NCBI RefSeq assembly: GCF_900129215.1
Contig: NZ_FQUQ01000001.1
Coordinates: 1-64,000 of the forward strand
Source of the DNA: Pedobacter caeni
GTDB taxonomy: Bacteria; Bacteroidota; Bacteroidia; Sphingobacteriales; Sphingobacteriaceae
DNA: 64,000 bases
Direction of reading: 5' to 3'
In this document: positions 26,300-35,526 of the stretch, piece by piece
Numbering within the stretch: the stretch's first letter is position 1
Layout of the letters: every line of letters begins with the position of its first letter
Translations under genes and position numbers: made by a program
The notes under the pieces: generated by a model
Told to the model about the DNA's origin: nothing
What the model saw: only the letters and a program-made list of their open reading frames with translations
Database searches by the model: none

Positions 26300-27406
26300 A
26301 TGCAAAATAATTTAAGCAATCCTCAACCTCTGCTATTAAAAATGCTGGGCGAAATAGAGGATTATGCAATTCTGTTTCTTGATCGACATGGAAATGTTGG
26401 CAGCTGGAATAAAGGAGCTGAAAAGATGAAAGGATATTCCTCAGAAGAAATTATTGGCTTGGATTTCAGGGTTTTTTATACGGAAGAAGCGAGGAAGAAC
26501 AGAATTCCGGATCTTTTGCTGGAAGAAGCGCTATTGAAAGGAAAGGTGCAGCACAGGGGATGGAGGGTAAGGAAAGATGGGAAATTATTCTGGGCTCATG
26601 TGACCATTACCACCATCTATGATGACGACAATGAGGTCATGGGCTTCTCTAAGTTTACCCGCGACCTGACCGATAAATTGAACGCGGAAAAGGCACTTAA
26701 AGAATATGCACGCTTATTGGAATTCAGAAATAAGGAGCTGGAGCAATTCGTATATATTGCTTCTCATGACTTGCAGGAGCCACTCCTGACAGTCAATAAT
26801 TTTATAGGGTTATTAAGAAAAGATTACGGGGAGCTGTTTGATGAAAACGGCGAATTATATCTCAAATACATCTGTGAGTCCACAGAGAAGATGAAATATC
26901 TCATCAAAGGTTTACTGGATTATGCCAGACTGGGAGCGCCCGCCCCCAGGGAACGTGTGAATTGTAATTTTTTACTGGAAACGCTGAAGCTGGAGCTTTC
27001 TGAAAAGATTGCAGCTTCCGGATTGACGATTGAGTACGACCATCTGCCGGAGGTTTATGGTTATGCTGCTGAATTAAAACAACTTTTTCATCACCTGATC
27101 AGCAACTCGCTGAAATTCAGAAAAAAGGATGTGCTTCCAAAAATCCAGATTATGGCTACAGAGGACGATCAATACTGGAACTTCGATTTCAGCGATAATG
27201 GAATCGGGATAGAAGCGAAGTATAAGGAGAAGATCTTTTCCATTTTTCAACGCCTGCATAGCCATGAGGATTATGAAGGTCATGGAATCGGGCTTTCTCA
27301 TTGTAAAAAAATTGTAGAACTCCATGGGGGGGAGATCTTTGTGAAATCTGTCTTAAATCAAGGCAGCACTTTTTGTTTTAGTCTGAAAAACAATGTACCC
27401 CTATGA
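26300..27406 (+). CDS. PAS-domain sensor histidine kinase
   Basis: 368 residues without membrane segments, so probably cytoplasmic. A PAS domain (about 15-125, with GSWNKGAEKMKGYSSEEIIG and GFSKFTRDLTD) is followed by a phosphoacceptor helix (FVYIASHDLQEPL, His156) and an ATPase domain (HLISNSLKF, DNGIGI, GHGIGLSHC). The H-box is of the phytochrome-like type. The signal is unknown. Its stop overlaps the start of the response-regulator gene by 4 bp (ATGA), so translation is coupled. Confidence 0.92.
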   Translation: MQNNLSNPQPLLLKMLGEIEDYAILFLDRHGNVGSWNKGAEKMKGYSSEEIIGLDFRVFYTEEARKNRIPDLLLEEALLKGKVQHRGWRVRKDGKLFWAHVTITTIYDDDNEVMGFSKFTRDLTDKLNAEKALKEYARLLEFRNKELEQFVYIASHDLQEPLLTVNNFIGLLRKDYGELFDENGELYLKYICESTEKMKYLIKGLLDYARLGAPAPRERVNCNFLLETLKLELSEKIAASGLTIEYDHLPEVYGYAAELKQLFHHLISNSLKFRKKDVLPKIQIMATEDDQYWNFDFSDNGIGIEAKYKEKIFSIFQRLHSHEDYEGHGIGLSHCKKIVELHGGEIFVKSVLNQGSTFCFSLKNNVPL

Positions 27407-27837
27407 AAAAATTTAAGAATTTAAATTGTGTATTGCTGGTAGATGATGATGTCCCAACAAATTACATCCATCGGAGAATCGTTCAGAATACCAATATCGA
27501 AGTGAATGTCAAATCGATCACTTCGGCACAGGAAGCACTGGATTACCTCACCTTTTCAGGGAAGTATGAGCACGACGATACCTTAAGGCCGGGAATTATT
27601 TTCCTGGACATCAATATGCCCGGAATGAGTGGCTGGGATTTTATGGAAGAATATGGGAAAATCGATGCAGCACATAAAGCAAGGACAATCGTGATCATGC
27701 TGACCACTTCTTTGAATCCTGACGATGAATTAATGGCTTCTGAGAATAAAGAGATTGTAACATATATGCATAAACCACTCAATGAAGATGCTTTTGTTAA
27801 AATTGCAGGTAAATATTTTGAGGAGATTAACAATTAA
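27403..27837 (+). CDS. Single-domain response regulator
   Basis: 144 residues, one receiver domain and no output domain. The acidic cluster is LLVDDD, the phosphorylated Asp69 lies in FLDINMPGMSGWDF, the switch Thr in MLTTS and the conserved Lys in MHKPL. It is most likely phosphorylated by the upstream kinase and acts through protein contacts, as in CheY-like proteins or phosphorelays. A LacI-type gene follows 31 bp later but is probably separately controlled. Confidence 0.92.
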   Translation: MKKFKNLNCVLLVDDDVPTNYIHRRIVQNTNIEVNVKSITSAQEALDYLTFSGKYEHDDTLRPGIIFLDINMPGMSGWDFMEEYGKIDAAHKARTIVIMLTTSLNPDDELMASENKEIVTYMHKPLNEDAFVKIAGKYFEEINN

Positions 27838-27868
27838 TTCTATAGATTGGCGGTAAATTAATTAACGA

Positions 27869-28882
27869 ATGAAACCTCCATCTATTAAAGATATTGCTAA
27901 GAGAGCAGAAGTATCGATCACTACCGTTTCCTTTATCTTAAATGGTAAAGCCGAAAAGATGCGCATCAGTAAGGAGGTCATTAAGCGGGTCGAAGAGATC
28001 ATTCTGGAGCTGGGCTTTAAGCCTAATCAGGTGGCCAGAAGTCTTAGAACCGGTAATACAAAGACCATTGGTCTGATTGTAGAGGATATTTCCAATCCGT
28101 TTTTTTCGGCCATTGCCAGACTTATTGAAGATAAAGCGTATAAAAAAGGTTATAAGATCAGTTATTCCAGTACGGAGAATGATCCTGTAAAAGCAAGAGA
28201 ACTGATCGAGATGTTCAAGTCGAGAAAAGTTGATGCTTATATCATTGCACCCGTTCCGGGAATTGAAGAAGACATTAAACAATTGCTCGCAGAACGGATT
28301 CCTGTGGTCATCTTTGACCGGAATCTGCCTGACCTTGATGTCAATTACGTGGTGGTCGACAACTTTGAAGGAGGCTATTCGGCAGCAGAATTTCTCTTGA
28401 AAAAAGGAAAGAAAAACATTGCCTTCGTTACGGTAGATGTAGAAGTTGATCAGATCAACAACCGTTTCCTGGGTTACCAGAAAGCGCTGAGAGATTACGG
28501 CATTGAATCCAATGAGAAAACGCTGGTCAAAATCCCTTTCGACAGTACAGAAGAAGATACCAATGAAAGATTAAAGGTGTTATTTGAGGAGAATCCTCAG
28601 CTGGATGCAGTGTTTTTCTCTACGAACTACCTCGCGGTTAGGGGCTTATTCTTTTTCAAAACCATTCAGAAACCGATCAATGATGATTTCATGATTGTGG
28701 CTTATGATGATCAGGATGTATTCAGGATTCATAGTCCTCCGATCAGTGTGGTAGATCAACCCATAGAACAGATCGCTGAAAAGATCATTGATGTCATTCT
28801 TCAGGAACTTTCTGTGGATAGATCTTTACCCCAGACTGAAAGAAGTAAGGTAATTTTACCTACTAAATTTATAGAAAGATGA
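27869..28882 (+). CDS. LacI family transcriptional regulator
   Basis: 337 residues. The DNA-binding headpiece is IKDIAKRAEVSITTVSFILNGK, with hinge helix NQVARSLRTG, then a periplasmic-binding-like effector domain (TIGLIVEDISNPFFSAIARLIE; YDDQDVFRIHSPPISVVDQP). Ligand unknown. It resembles regulators that respond to sugars. It converges on the phosphoglucomutase gene, and their ends share one palindrome. Confidence 0.92.
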   Translation: MKPPSIKDIAKRAEVSITTVSFILNGKAEKMRISKEVIKRVEEIILELGFKPNQVARSLRTGNTKTIGLIVEDISNPFFSAIARLIEDKAYKKGYKISYSSTENDPVKARELIEMFKSRKVDAYIIAPVPGIEEDIKQLLAERIPVVIFDRNLPDLDVNYVVVDNFEGGYSAAEFLLKKGKKNIAFVTVDVEVDQINNRFLGYQKALRDYGIESNEKTLVKIPFDSTEEDTNERLKVLFEENPQLDAVFFSTNYLAVRGLFFFKTIQKPINDDFMIVAYDDQDVFRIHSPPISVVDQPIEQIAEKIIDVILQELSVDRSLPQTERSKVILPTKFIER

Positions 28883-28906
28883 TTTAGAGGCTTAAGCCTC
28901 TAAATC
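28881..28906. terminator. 26-bp perfect palindrome ending two convergent genes
   Basis: The palindrome starts GATTTAGAGG and ends CCTCTAAATC. It begins at the stop codon of the LacI gene (28880-28882) and covers the stop and last four codons of the phosphoglucomutase gene (stop 28892-28894). It should fold as a strong hairpin in either transcript, so it is read as a bidirectional terminator, although T-runs are weak. Confidence 0.75.
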
Positions 28907-30625
28907 TTTCATAATCGCTTTAACTTTGTCGCCAAGTCTGGCATCCGTTTCTTTAAAGCTTTCTTTATCTTTTAATGGTGCGTTTACGCTGCAATAGAAC
29001 TTGATTTTAGGCTCTGTTCCGGAAGGTCTTGCTGAAACAATGCTGCCATCAGCAGTAATGAATTGCAATACATCCGATTTCGGAAGTTCAAGTTTCTTTT
29101 TCTCTCCGCTGATTAAATCAGTTTCTGTACCGAGCTCATAATCTTTCAGGGTAGCCACTTTAGCACCGCCAAGGGTAGCAGGTGGGTTGTTTCTGAATTT
29201 TTCCATCATGGCTTTGATCTCTTCAGCTCCGGTTTTTCCTTTTTTAGTGATGGAAACCAGTTCTTCTTTATACAAACCGTATTCTACATACATGTCTAAC
29301 ATGGCATTGTACAGACTGCTGCCTTTATCTTTGTAGAAAGCGGTCATTTCAGAGATGAATGCACAGGAAACGATTGCATCTTTATCCCTCACCAGTTCGC
29401 CGATCAGGTAGCCATAGCTTTCTTCACCACCACCTATAAAGGTCTTTTTGCCTTGCAGGCTGGTCATGAGTTGCCCGATCCATTTGAATCCGGTTAGGGT
29501 ATTGTAAAAGGTGACGTTTTTCTTTTTCGCAATCTCTTCGATCAGGTTACTCGTTACAATGGTTTTCACAATGTACTGATCGCCGGTTAGTTTTCCTTTT
29601 TCTTCCCATGCACTCAGCAGGTAATTGATCAGTAAGCTTCCGGTTTGGTTTCCATTCAGCAATACAAATTGTCCGTCGTTATTTTTTACCGCGATACCTA
29701 CTCTGTCGGCATCAGGATCTGTTGCCAGTACCAGGTCGGCATCAATTTCTTCAGCTTTTTTAAGGGCCAGGGTTAAGGCTTCTTTTTCTTCCGGATTTGG
29801 GTAAACCACGGTAGGGAAATTGCCATCCGGTGTACTTTGTTCTTCTACCAGGGTCAGGTTGGTAAAGCCAAACTGTGCCAATGCCTGAGGTACAAGTGTG
29901 ATTCCGGTACCATGAATAGGAGAGTAAACGATTTTCAGGTCTTTCTGGCGGGCGATGGCTTCCGGAGATACCGATAGTTCGGTGATCTTATCCAGGTAAA
30001 GCTGATCAATTTCTTCTCCGATCAGTTCAATATTTGCCGCTACACGGTCGAATTTTACCTGATCGATGTTTGTGATTTTCGCCACCTCATCCATTACCAT
30101 CGTGTCATCAGGTGAAGTGAATTGTCCACCATCTGCACCATATGCTTTATAACCATTGTATTCTTTAGGGTTGTGTGAGGCGGTCAGCATCACACCACTG
30201 CGGCAACCCAGCTCTCTGATGGCAAAAGAAAGTTCTGGTGTTGGTCTCAATGCCTTGAAGAAATAAACATGGATTCCGTTGGCAGAAAATACATCAGCAG
30301 TAATGCCAGCGAAATAATCTGAATTGTTACGGCTGTCGTGCGCAATGGCTACTTTAATCTTTTCGCCAGGGTATTTTTGAAGCAGGTAATTACACAATCC
30401 CTGTGTTGCCGTTCCAATGGTGTACTTATTGATCCTGTTGGATCCTGCACCCATGATCCCGCGTAATCCACCTGTTCCGAACTCCAGATTCCTGTAAAAA
30501 GAGTCTGTCAGCTCCGTAAAAGCTTCTTTGTCTAAAAGCTGTTGAATTTCTTCTTTTGTTTTCGTGTCGTAATTACCATTAAGCCATTGGTTGATGGTGT
30601 CTAAGGTTGCGGCTTCTAATTGCAT
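28892..30625 (-). CDS. Phospho-sugar mutase (phosphoglucomutase/phosphomannomutase)
   Basis: 577 residues, the length of the PgcA-like alpha-D-phosphohexomutases. The phosphoserine loop is TASHNPKEYNGYKAYG (Ser150), the magnesium loop ATDPDADRVG, the sugar-binding loop GGEESYGYL and the phosphate-binding loop ARPSGTEPKIKFY. It interconverts hexose 1- and 6-phosphates for glycogen and cell-wall precursors. It is monocistronic and shares its terminator with the LacI gene. Confidence 0.93.
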   Translation of the reverse strand: MQLEAATLDTINQWLNGNYDTKTKEEIQQLLDKEAFTELTDSFYRNLEFGTGGLRGIMGAGSNRINKYTIGTATQGLCNYLLQKYPGEKIKVAIAHDSRNNSDYFAGITADVFSANGIHVYFFKALRPTPELSFAIRELGCRSGVMLTASHNPKEYNGYKAYGADGGQFTSPDDTMVMDEVAKITNIDQVKFDRVAANIELIGEEIDQLYLDKITELSVSPEAIARQKDLKIVYSPIHGTGITLVPQALAQFGFTNLTLVEEQSTPDGNFPTVVYPNPEEKEALTLALKKAEEIDADLVLATDPDADRVGIAVKNNDGQFVLLNGNQTGSLLINYLLSAWEEKGKLTGDQYIVKTIVTSNLIEEIAKKKNVTFYNTLTGFKWIGQLMTSLQGKKTFIGGGEESYGYLIGELVRDKDAIVSCAFISEMTAFYKDKGSSLYNAMLDMYVEYGLYKEELVSITKKGKTGAEEIKAMMEKFRNNPPATLGGAKVATLKDYELGTETDLISGEKKKLELPKSDVLQFITADGSIVSARPSGTEPKIKFYCSVNAPLKDKESFKETDARLGDKVKAIMKDLEA

Positions 30626-30761
30626 ATTATAGGGTTAAAACTGATGATTCCAAATTTTATTTTGTGTATTTCGCATTAAATGTCGGCGATTTTTTTAATT
30701 TCACGCCCAATTACAAGTATATAGCCAATTTATCAAAAAATAAAATTCTTACCTCAATTAA

Positions 30762-32075
30762 ATGAAGATATTAAAGTTTGGAGGAACTTCCGTTGGAAGC
30801 CCTGAGCGCATGAAAAAGTTGCTGGATATCATAAATCCGGCCGAAGAGCAAATTGTGGTCCTGTCGGCCGTGTCTGGCACAACCAATAGTTTAGTGGAAA
30901 TTTCAAGCAAACTTCTGAAGGAGGATAAACAGGTGGCGTTAAGTTTAATTAACGCATTAAACCAGAAATATAATGAGTTTGTAGTTGAGCTATTACCTGA
31001 AGGCGAATTCCGCGGTCAGGGACAGGAAGTGGTGGATTATCATTTCAGCTTCTTAAGCTCGTTGGTGAATGATATTTTTACCCCGATCGAAGAGAAGGTA
31101 GTCCTTGCACAAGGGGAATTGCTATCTACTACTTTGTACCATATTTACCTGAAATCTATCGGTGTTCCATCCGTATTGCTTCCTGCATTGGATTTCATGA
31201 AAATTGACGAAGACAATGAGCCGGATGTTCCTTACAGTACCAAGCATTTGCAGCCATTACTGGAACAGCATAAAGGAAACAAATTGTTCATCACTCAGGG
31301 TTTTATCTGCAGAAACAGCTTTGGTGAAGTAGACAACCTGCGTCGTGGGGGAAGTGATTATACGGCTTCTTTGATTGGTGCTGCAATTATGGCGGAAGAA
31401 GTTCAGATCTGGACAGACATCGACGGGATGCACAACAATGATCCGAGGATTGTAAAAGGTACGAAGCCCATCTCTCATCTTTCATTTGATGAAGCTGCTG
31501 AGCTTGCTTATTTCGGGGCAAAGATTTTACATCCACAGTCGGTATTCCCGGCACAAAAATACAAGATCCCTGTCCGTTTATTGAACACAATGGAGCCACA
31601 GGCTGCCGGAACGTTGATTTCTACAGACAGTGAAAAAGGAAAGATCAAATCTATTGCTGCTAAAGACGGCATTACGGCCATCAAGATCCAGTCAAGTAGA
31701 ATGTTACTGGCTTATGGTTTCCTTAGAAGGGTATTCGAAATCTTTGAGCGGTATAAAACGCCAATCGATATGATTACCACCTCCGAAGTTGCCGTTTCTT
31801 TGACAATAGATTTTACCGATAACCTGGATAAAATAGTAGAAGAGCTGCATGCTTTCGGTTCAGTAGAGATCGATAATGACCAGAGCATCGTTTGTGTAGT
31901 AGGTGATTTCAGTGCAGATAAGCATGGTTATGCAGCACGCGTACTGGATTCGATTAAACACATTCCTATCCGGATGATCTCTTATGGAGGGAGTAATTAC
32001 AACATCTCCCTGCTGATCAATACGAAGGATAAAACGGAAGCTTTAAAGAGTTTACATAACCGTTTGTTTGAATAG
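30762..32075 (+). CDS. lysC: Aspartate kinase
   Basis: 437 residues. The kinase domain opens with LKFGGTSVGSPERM and contains RRGGSDYTASLIGAA and FDEAAELAYFGAKILHP; two C-terminal ACT domains begin near residue 300 (ITAIKIQSSRM and SIVCVVGDFS). It phosphorylates aspartate, the entry to lysine, methionine and threonine synthesis, and the ACT domains normally give feedback control. lysA follows, so this copy is probably tuned to lysine and diaminopimelate supply. A small gene on the opposite strand fills the 187-bp gap. Confidence 0.95.
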   Translation: MKILKFGGTSVGSPERMKKLLDIINPAEEQIVVLSAVSGTTNSLVEISSKLLKEDKQVALSLINALNQKYNEFVVELLPEGEFRGQGQEVVDYHFSFLSSLVNDIFTPIEEKVVLAQGELLSTTLYHIYLKSIGVPSVLLPALDFMKIDEDNEPDVPYSTKHLQPLLEQHKGNKLFITQGFICRNSFGEVDNLRRGGSDYTASLIGAAIMAEEVQIWTDIDGMHNNDPRIVKGTKPISHLSFDEAAELAYFGAKILHPQSVFPAQKYKIPVRLLNTMEPQAAGTLISTDSEKGKIKSIAAKDGITAIKIQSSRMLLAYGFLRRVFEIFERYKTPIDMITTSEVAVSLTIDFTDNLDKIVEELHAFGSVEIDNDQSIVCVVGDFSADKHGYAARVLDSIKHIPIRMISYGGSNYNISLLINTKDKTEALKSLHNRLFE

Positions 32076-32084
32076 GAGACGGGT

Positions 32085-32261
32085 TTACCGTTTTCTTAAC
32101 CAGACAACAATGGCAAAGAGAATGATGACCAGTCCAAAAAAGAGCCTGACCCTGCGGTCGTACTCTTTACTGCTCATCTTTTTGTTCTTATAATCGAGAT
32201 AATTGCCGAAATAGATTAAACTCAAAACAACGATAAAAAATATAATCAGATACTTGAACAT
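32085..32261 (-). CDS. 58-residue two-helix membrane protein between lysC and lysA
   Basis: An uninterrupted frame from ATG (32261) to TAA encodes two hydrophobic helices (LIIFFIVVLSLIYFG and LFFGLVIILFAIVVW) separated by a positively charged loop (residues 22-39) and ending LRKR, so both ends and the loop obey typical membrane topology rules. Codon use is normal for the window. It lies entirely on the strand opposite lysC-lysA and starts 1 bp from the lysA ATG, so it is a nested divergent gene. Function unknown. It is too short to be sure without comparison. Confidence 0.55.
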   Translation of the reverse strand: MFKYLIIFFIVVLSLIYFGNYLDYKNKKMSSKEYDRRVRLFFGLVIILFAIVVWLRKR

Positions 32262-32262
32262 T

Positions 32263-33420
32263 ATGTTTTCCGATAAAGATATAGCACGTTTCGCAAATTT
32301 AGAAACACCCTTTTATTATTATGACCTTACTTTACTGCAAAAAACGTTAAGTGATTGCGCAGCGGCCGCTAAGGTATATAATTTTCATGTGCACTATGCC
32401 ATGAAAGCAAATTTCAATCCTGCAGTTTTACAAAAAATCAAAACCGTGGGTTTTGGTGCAGACTGCGTAAGCGGGGGAGAAGTGAACAAGGCGATTGAAA
32501 TTGGTTTCGACAAAAAGCAGGTTGTTTTTGCGGGGGTGGGTAAATCCGACCGCGAGATCAATGCCGCCCTGGACCATGACATTTTCTGCTTTAATGTGGA
32601 GTCTATTCAGGAGCTGGAAGTGATCAATGAGCTGGCCGCAAAGAAAGGAAAAGTAGCGAGGGTGGCGATCAGGATCAACCCAAATGTGGACGCACATACG
32701 CACCATAACATTACCACCGGACTGGATGAGAATAAATTTGGGGTAAATTCATGGGATTTACCTGCCTGTGCGGATACTTTAAAAAACAGCCCGAATCTTG
32801 AATTTATAGGGATTCACTTCCATATCGGATCGCAGATCACGAATCTGGATGTGTATAAAAACCTTTGCGTTCGTGTAAACGAATTTGCAGTATGGTTTGA
32901 AGAACGTGGATTTATTGTGAAGGTGTTAAACGTTGGTGGTGGTTTAGGAATTGATTACCACAATCCGGAACAACAGGTGCCTGATTTTGCTGCATATTTC
33001 AAAGTATTCCAGGATTTTCTGGAAGTAAGGTCTAACCAGGAGGTACATTTTGAACTGGGAAGGGCATTGGTAGGTCAGTGTTCCTCACTGATCAGCAGGG
33101 TGCTTTACGTGAAAAACGGAAAGAAAAAGAACTTTATCATTTTAGATGCAGGGATGACAGAGCTGATGAGACCGGCATTGTATCAGGCCTACCATAAAAT
33201 TGAAAACATCTCTAAACTTGCAGTTGCTGATGCGTTAAAATACGATGTGGTTGGACCGATTTGTGAAAGCACAGATTGCTTTGGTAAAGAGGTAGAATTG
33301 CCGGAAACTTTCCGTGGTGACCTGATTGCTTTGCGCAGTACAGGAGCGTATGGAGAAGTAATGGCTTCGCACTACAATTTAAGAGAGAACATCGTGTCGG
33401 TGTACGACACAGAAGGATAA
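32263..33420 (+). CDS. lysA: Diaminopimelate decarboxylase
   Basis: 385 residues from the ATG at 32263; a TTG at 32254 would add three residues. The PLP lysine lies in HYAMKANFNP, the phosphate-binding glycines in NVGGGLGIDY, and the active-site cysteine region in GPICESTDCFG. It decarboxylates meso-diaminopimelate to lysine. With lysC 187 bp upstream the two likely share a promoter; a terminator follows. Confidence 0.95.
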   Translation: MFSDKDIARFANLETPFYYYDLTLLQKTLSDCAAAAKVYNFHVHYAMKANFNPAVLQKIKTVGFGADCVSGGEVNKAIEIGFDKKQVVFAGVGKSDREINAALDHDIFCFNVESIQELEVINELAAKKGKVARVAIRINPNVDAHTHHNITTGLDENKFGVNSWDLPACADTLKNSPNLEFIGIHFHIGSQITNLDVYKNLCVRVNEFAVWFEERGFIVKVLNVGGGLGIDYHNPEQQVPDFAAYFKVFQDFLEVRSNQEVHFELGRALVGQCSSLISRVLYVKNGKKKNFIILDAGMTELMRPALYQAYHKIENISKLAVADALKYDVVGPICESTDCFGKEVELPETFRGDLIALRSTGAYGEVMASHYNLRENIVSVYDTEG

Positions 33421-33448
33421 AACGTAAAACAGAAAGATAAAACGTAAA
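33409..33448 (+). repeat. 20-bp tandem duplication across the lysA stop codon
   Basis: Copy 1 (33409-33428) and copy 2 (33429-33448) differ at one position (AGAAGGATAA versus AGAAAGATAA). Copy 1 includes the stop codon, so the extra copy lies in the untranslated tail just before the terminator. Likely a slippage product. Confidence 0.85.
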
Positions 33449-33476
33449 AAGGAGATCATTAACGATCTCCTTTTTT
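33446..33476 (+). terminator. Terminator after lysA
   Basis: Stem AAAAAGGAGATC (33446-33457) with GATCTCCTTTTT, loop ATTAAC, T-run to 33476. It may work for the convergent methyltransferase gene too. Confidence 0.9.
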
Positions 33477-33506
33477 ATTGCATTTGATGATTTCTTTTGC
33501 ACTTAA

Positions 33507-34127
33507 TTAATTTTTATGGCATTTGATCAGAAAGAAGGGCTGGCTTTCATTGATGCTTGTAATTTCAAATAATCCGGCTTTGCTAAATTCTGATTTTATA
33601 GATTCCTCATCATAAAAGAACATCTGTACCCCATCAAATATTTCGTAACGGTCTTTGCTGATGTGCTTGCCCTGTCCGTAGGTATGTGCTGCCTTCGAAA
33701 TTACGGTAAAGACCATGTAGCCATCGTCTGACAGTTGATCATAGCAATCACGGATTAATTTTTCCCTTTCGCTGCTGTCCAGTAAATGAATTAAAGCATA
33801 GCAAAAGATCCCATCATATTGGTTTTGATCAAAAGGCATATCGGTTACGGAACCATGATGGATCACCATATCTGTTCCATAATGTTTTTCCGCCATTTCA
33901 ATCGCCGTTTTAGAAATCTCAATTCCGGTTACAGTTATCCCGCTTTCTTTAAAAATTTGCGCGTTCCTTCCGTAACCAATTCCAGGTATCAGGATATTCT
34001 TCAGCGATTTTTCAACAAAAAAATCCCTGGTCAGGAGGGCAGATTTTGAAGGTTCAAAGCCCCACATTTCTTGTTTTTCTTCAAAGGCTGATTCCCAGAA
34101 TTCTGGTTTTCCGGCTTCATTTGCCAT
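33507..34127 (-). CDS. Class I SAM-dependent methyltransferase
   Basis: 206 residues. The SAM-binding site is visible as NILIPGIGYGRNAQIF (motif I), VTGIEIS (motif II) and GSVTDMPFDQNQYDGIFCYALIHLLD (motifs III-IV). The N-terminus (EFWESAFEEKQEMWGFEPS) resembles thiopurine/TehB-like methyltransferases acting on small molecules. The substrate cannot be told. It starts 20 bp after the end of the pirin gene and is probably co-transcribed with it. Confidence 0.85.
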   Translation of the reverse strand: MANEAGKPEFWESAFEEKQEMWGFEPSKSALLTRDFFVEKSLKNILIPGIGYGRNAQIFKESGITVTGIEISKTAIEMAEKHYGTDMVIHHGSVTDMPFDQNQYDGIFCYALIHLLDSSEREKLIRDCYDQLSDDGYMVFTVISKAAHTYGQGKHISKDRYEIFDGVQMFFYDEESIKSEFSKAGLFEITSINESQPFFLIKCHKN

Positions 34128-34147
34128 AATGTATGCGATTTATAAGC

Positions 34148-35032
34148 TTATTTTTTTGGATATTCCGGCAGGGGTACAAACTCCTGATCATCACCCGGTA
34201 TTTTAGGAAAAGTTTGTGCTTTCCAGTCTTCACGTGCCTGATTGATCCTTTCTTTATCCGAAGATACAAAGTTCCAGTTGATGTGACGTGCTTCCGGTAA
34301 TTCCTCTCCTCCAAAGATATACAGGGTGGTGCCTGCTTCTATTTCAAATTCACAAAGTTTACTGTCGTGAGCCACCAATAGTTGTTTCGTTCCAAAATTG
34401 CTTCCTTCCGCATTGATGCTGCCATTTAAGATGTACAAGCCACTTTCTCCGTACAGGTGTTCCCCAATTTTTACATGTTGGGTAGTGTCAGACTTTATTT
34501 CAATGAAATACAGTTTACTGTACACCGGAACCGGAGATTCTTTTCCGAAGGCGGAGCCGGCAATGAGTTTGATTTGCAGGCCATTCTGTTCCCAGGAAGG
34601 AAGGTCAGCTTCTTCAACATGCGAAAAGCTGGGCTCAATTTCTTCCAGTTCTTTAGGTAAGGCAATCCAGATCTGAAGACCATGGAGGGTATATGGCTTA
34701 TTTTGCAGGCGTTCGGGTCTTCTTTCAGAATGAACCACACCTTTTCCGGCAGTCATCCAGTTTACCGCACCTGGTTTGATTTCAGCTACTGCACCAGTGC
34801 TGTCACGGTGCATGATGGCGCCTTCAAACAGAAAGGTCAGGGTCGATAAACCGATATGTGGATGGGGTGGGACATCTGCATTTTGTTCTGCGCTGACCTC
34901 AACGGGGCCCATATGATCGATAAATACAAAAGGCCCTACATGGCGTTTATCAATAAAAGGCAGCAGACGGCCAACCATAAAATTGCCGATACTGGCTGCT
35001 TTTTCCGGGATGATGATTCCTATATTTGACAT
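34148..35032 (-). CDS. Pirin family protein
   Basis: 294 residues, a bicupin. The N-terminal cupin contains the metal ligands in HPHIGLSTLTFLFEG, MHRDSTG and GKGVVHSE; the C-terminal cupin (from about 170) is degenerate, as usual. Bacterial pirins include quercetin dioxygenases and regulators of pyruvate metabolism; which applies is unknown. It is first in a two-gene minus-strand unit with the methyltransferase. Confidence 0.9.
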   Translation of the reverse strand: MSNIGIIIPEKAASIGNFMVGRLLPFIDKRHVGPFVFIDHMGPVEVSAEQNADVPPHPHIGLSTLTFLFEGAIMHRDSTGAVAEIKPGAVNWMTAGKGVVHSERRPERLQNKPYTLHGLQIWIALPKELEEIEPSFSHVEEADLPSWEQNGLQIKLIAGSAFGKESPVPVYSKLYFIEIKSDTTQHVKIGEHLYGESGLYILNGSINAEGSNFGTKQLLVAHDSKLCEFEIEAGTTLYIFGGEELPEARHINWNFVSSDKERINQAREDWKAQTFPKIPGDDQEFVPLPEYPKK

Positions 35033-35145
35033 ATCATTTTTTTTATCTAAAATACGGCTTTAATCAAGACCTGCCCATTACCATATGTTAAGAAATATGA
35101 ATCTGGTTTTACACTTCAAAAACAGGAAGAAATAAAGGCTTGATG

Positions 35146-35526
35146 TTACTCTTCGAAAAAGTCGATCAGACCACCAAAATAATATTCGGTTAATCCGGAA
35201 GTGAACTCTTCATAATCTTCATCAGGGATATTGGTTTGGACGAATTCCAGTGAAGTACCTTTTTTATCTGCATGAAGTTTAATGGTCACGATAGAAGGTT
35301 CATTTTCTTCTCCGAAATACCATTGCTGAACTATCTTTTTGCCGTATTCCAGTTCCAGGTTTTTACCCACGATATCGCCATCCCAAAAAGAGAATTCTGT
35401 GTTTACTTCTTCGGTAAATTCTGCTTCAGCGCCTGTCCACAGTTGAATGCTTTGTGCTTTTGTCATTGCCCAGTACACCTCTTCAGGAGGGGCAGGGAGG
35501 GAGTAGTATTTTTTAAATGTTTTCAT
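35146..35526 (-). CDS. SRPBCC (START/Bet v1-like) domain protein
   Basis: 126 residues. The helix-grip fold is suggested by the opening strand FKKYYSLPAPPEEVYWAMT, the central WDGDIVGKNLELEYGKKIVQQWYFG and the long C-terminal helix. Such proteins bind hydrophobic ligands or act as Hsp90-activator-like domains. Acidic overall. It overlaps the 3' end of the DUF3857 gene by 14 bp, so translation is likely coupled to that gene. Confidence 0.8.
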   Translation of the reverse strand: MKTFKKYYSLPAPPEEVYWAMTKAQSIQLWTGAEAEFTEEVNTEFSFWDGDIVGKNLELEYGKKIVQQWYFGEENEPSIVTIKLHADKKGTSLEFVQTNIPDEDYEEFTSGLTEYYFGGLIDFFEE

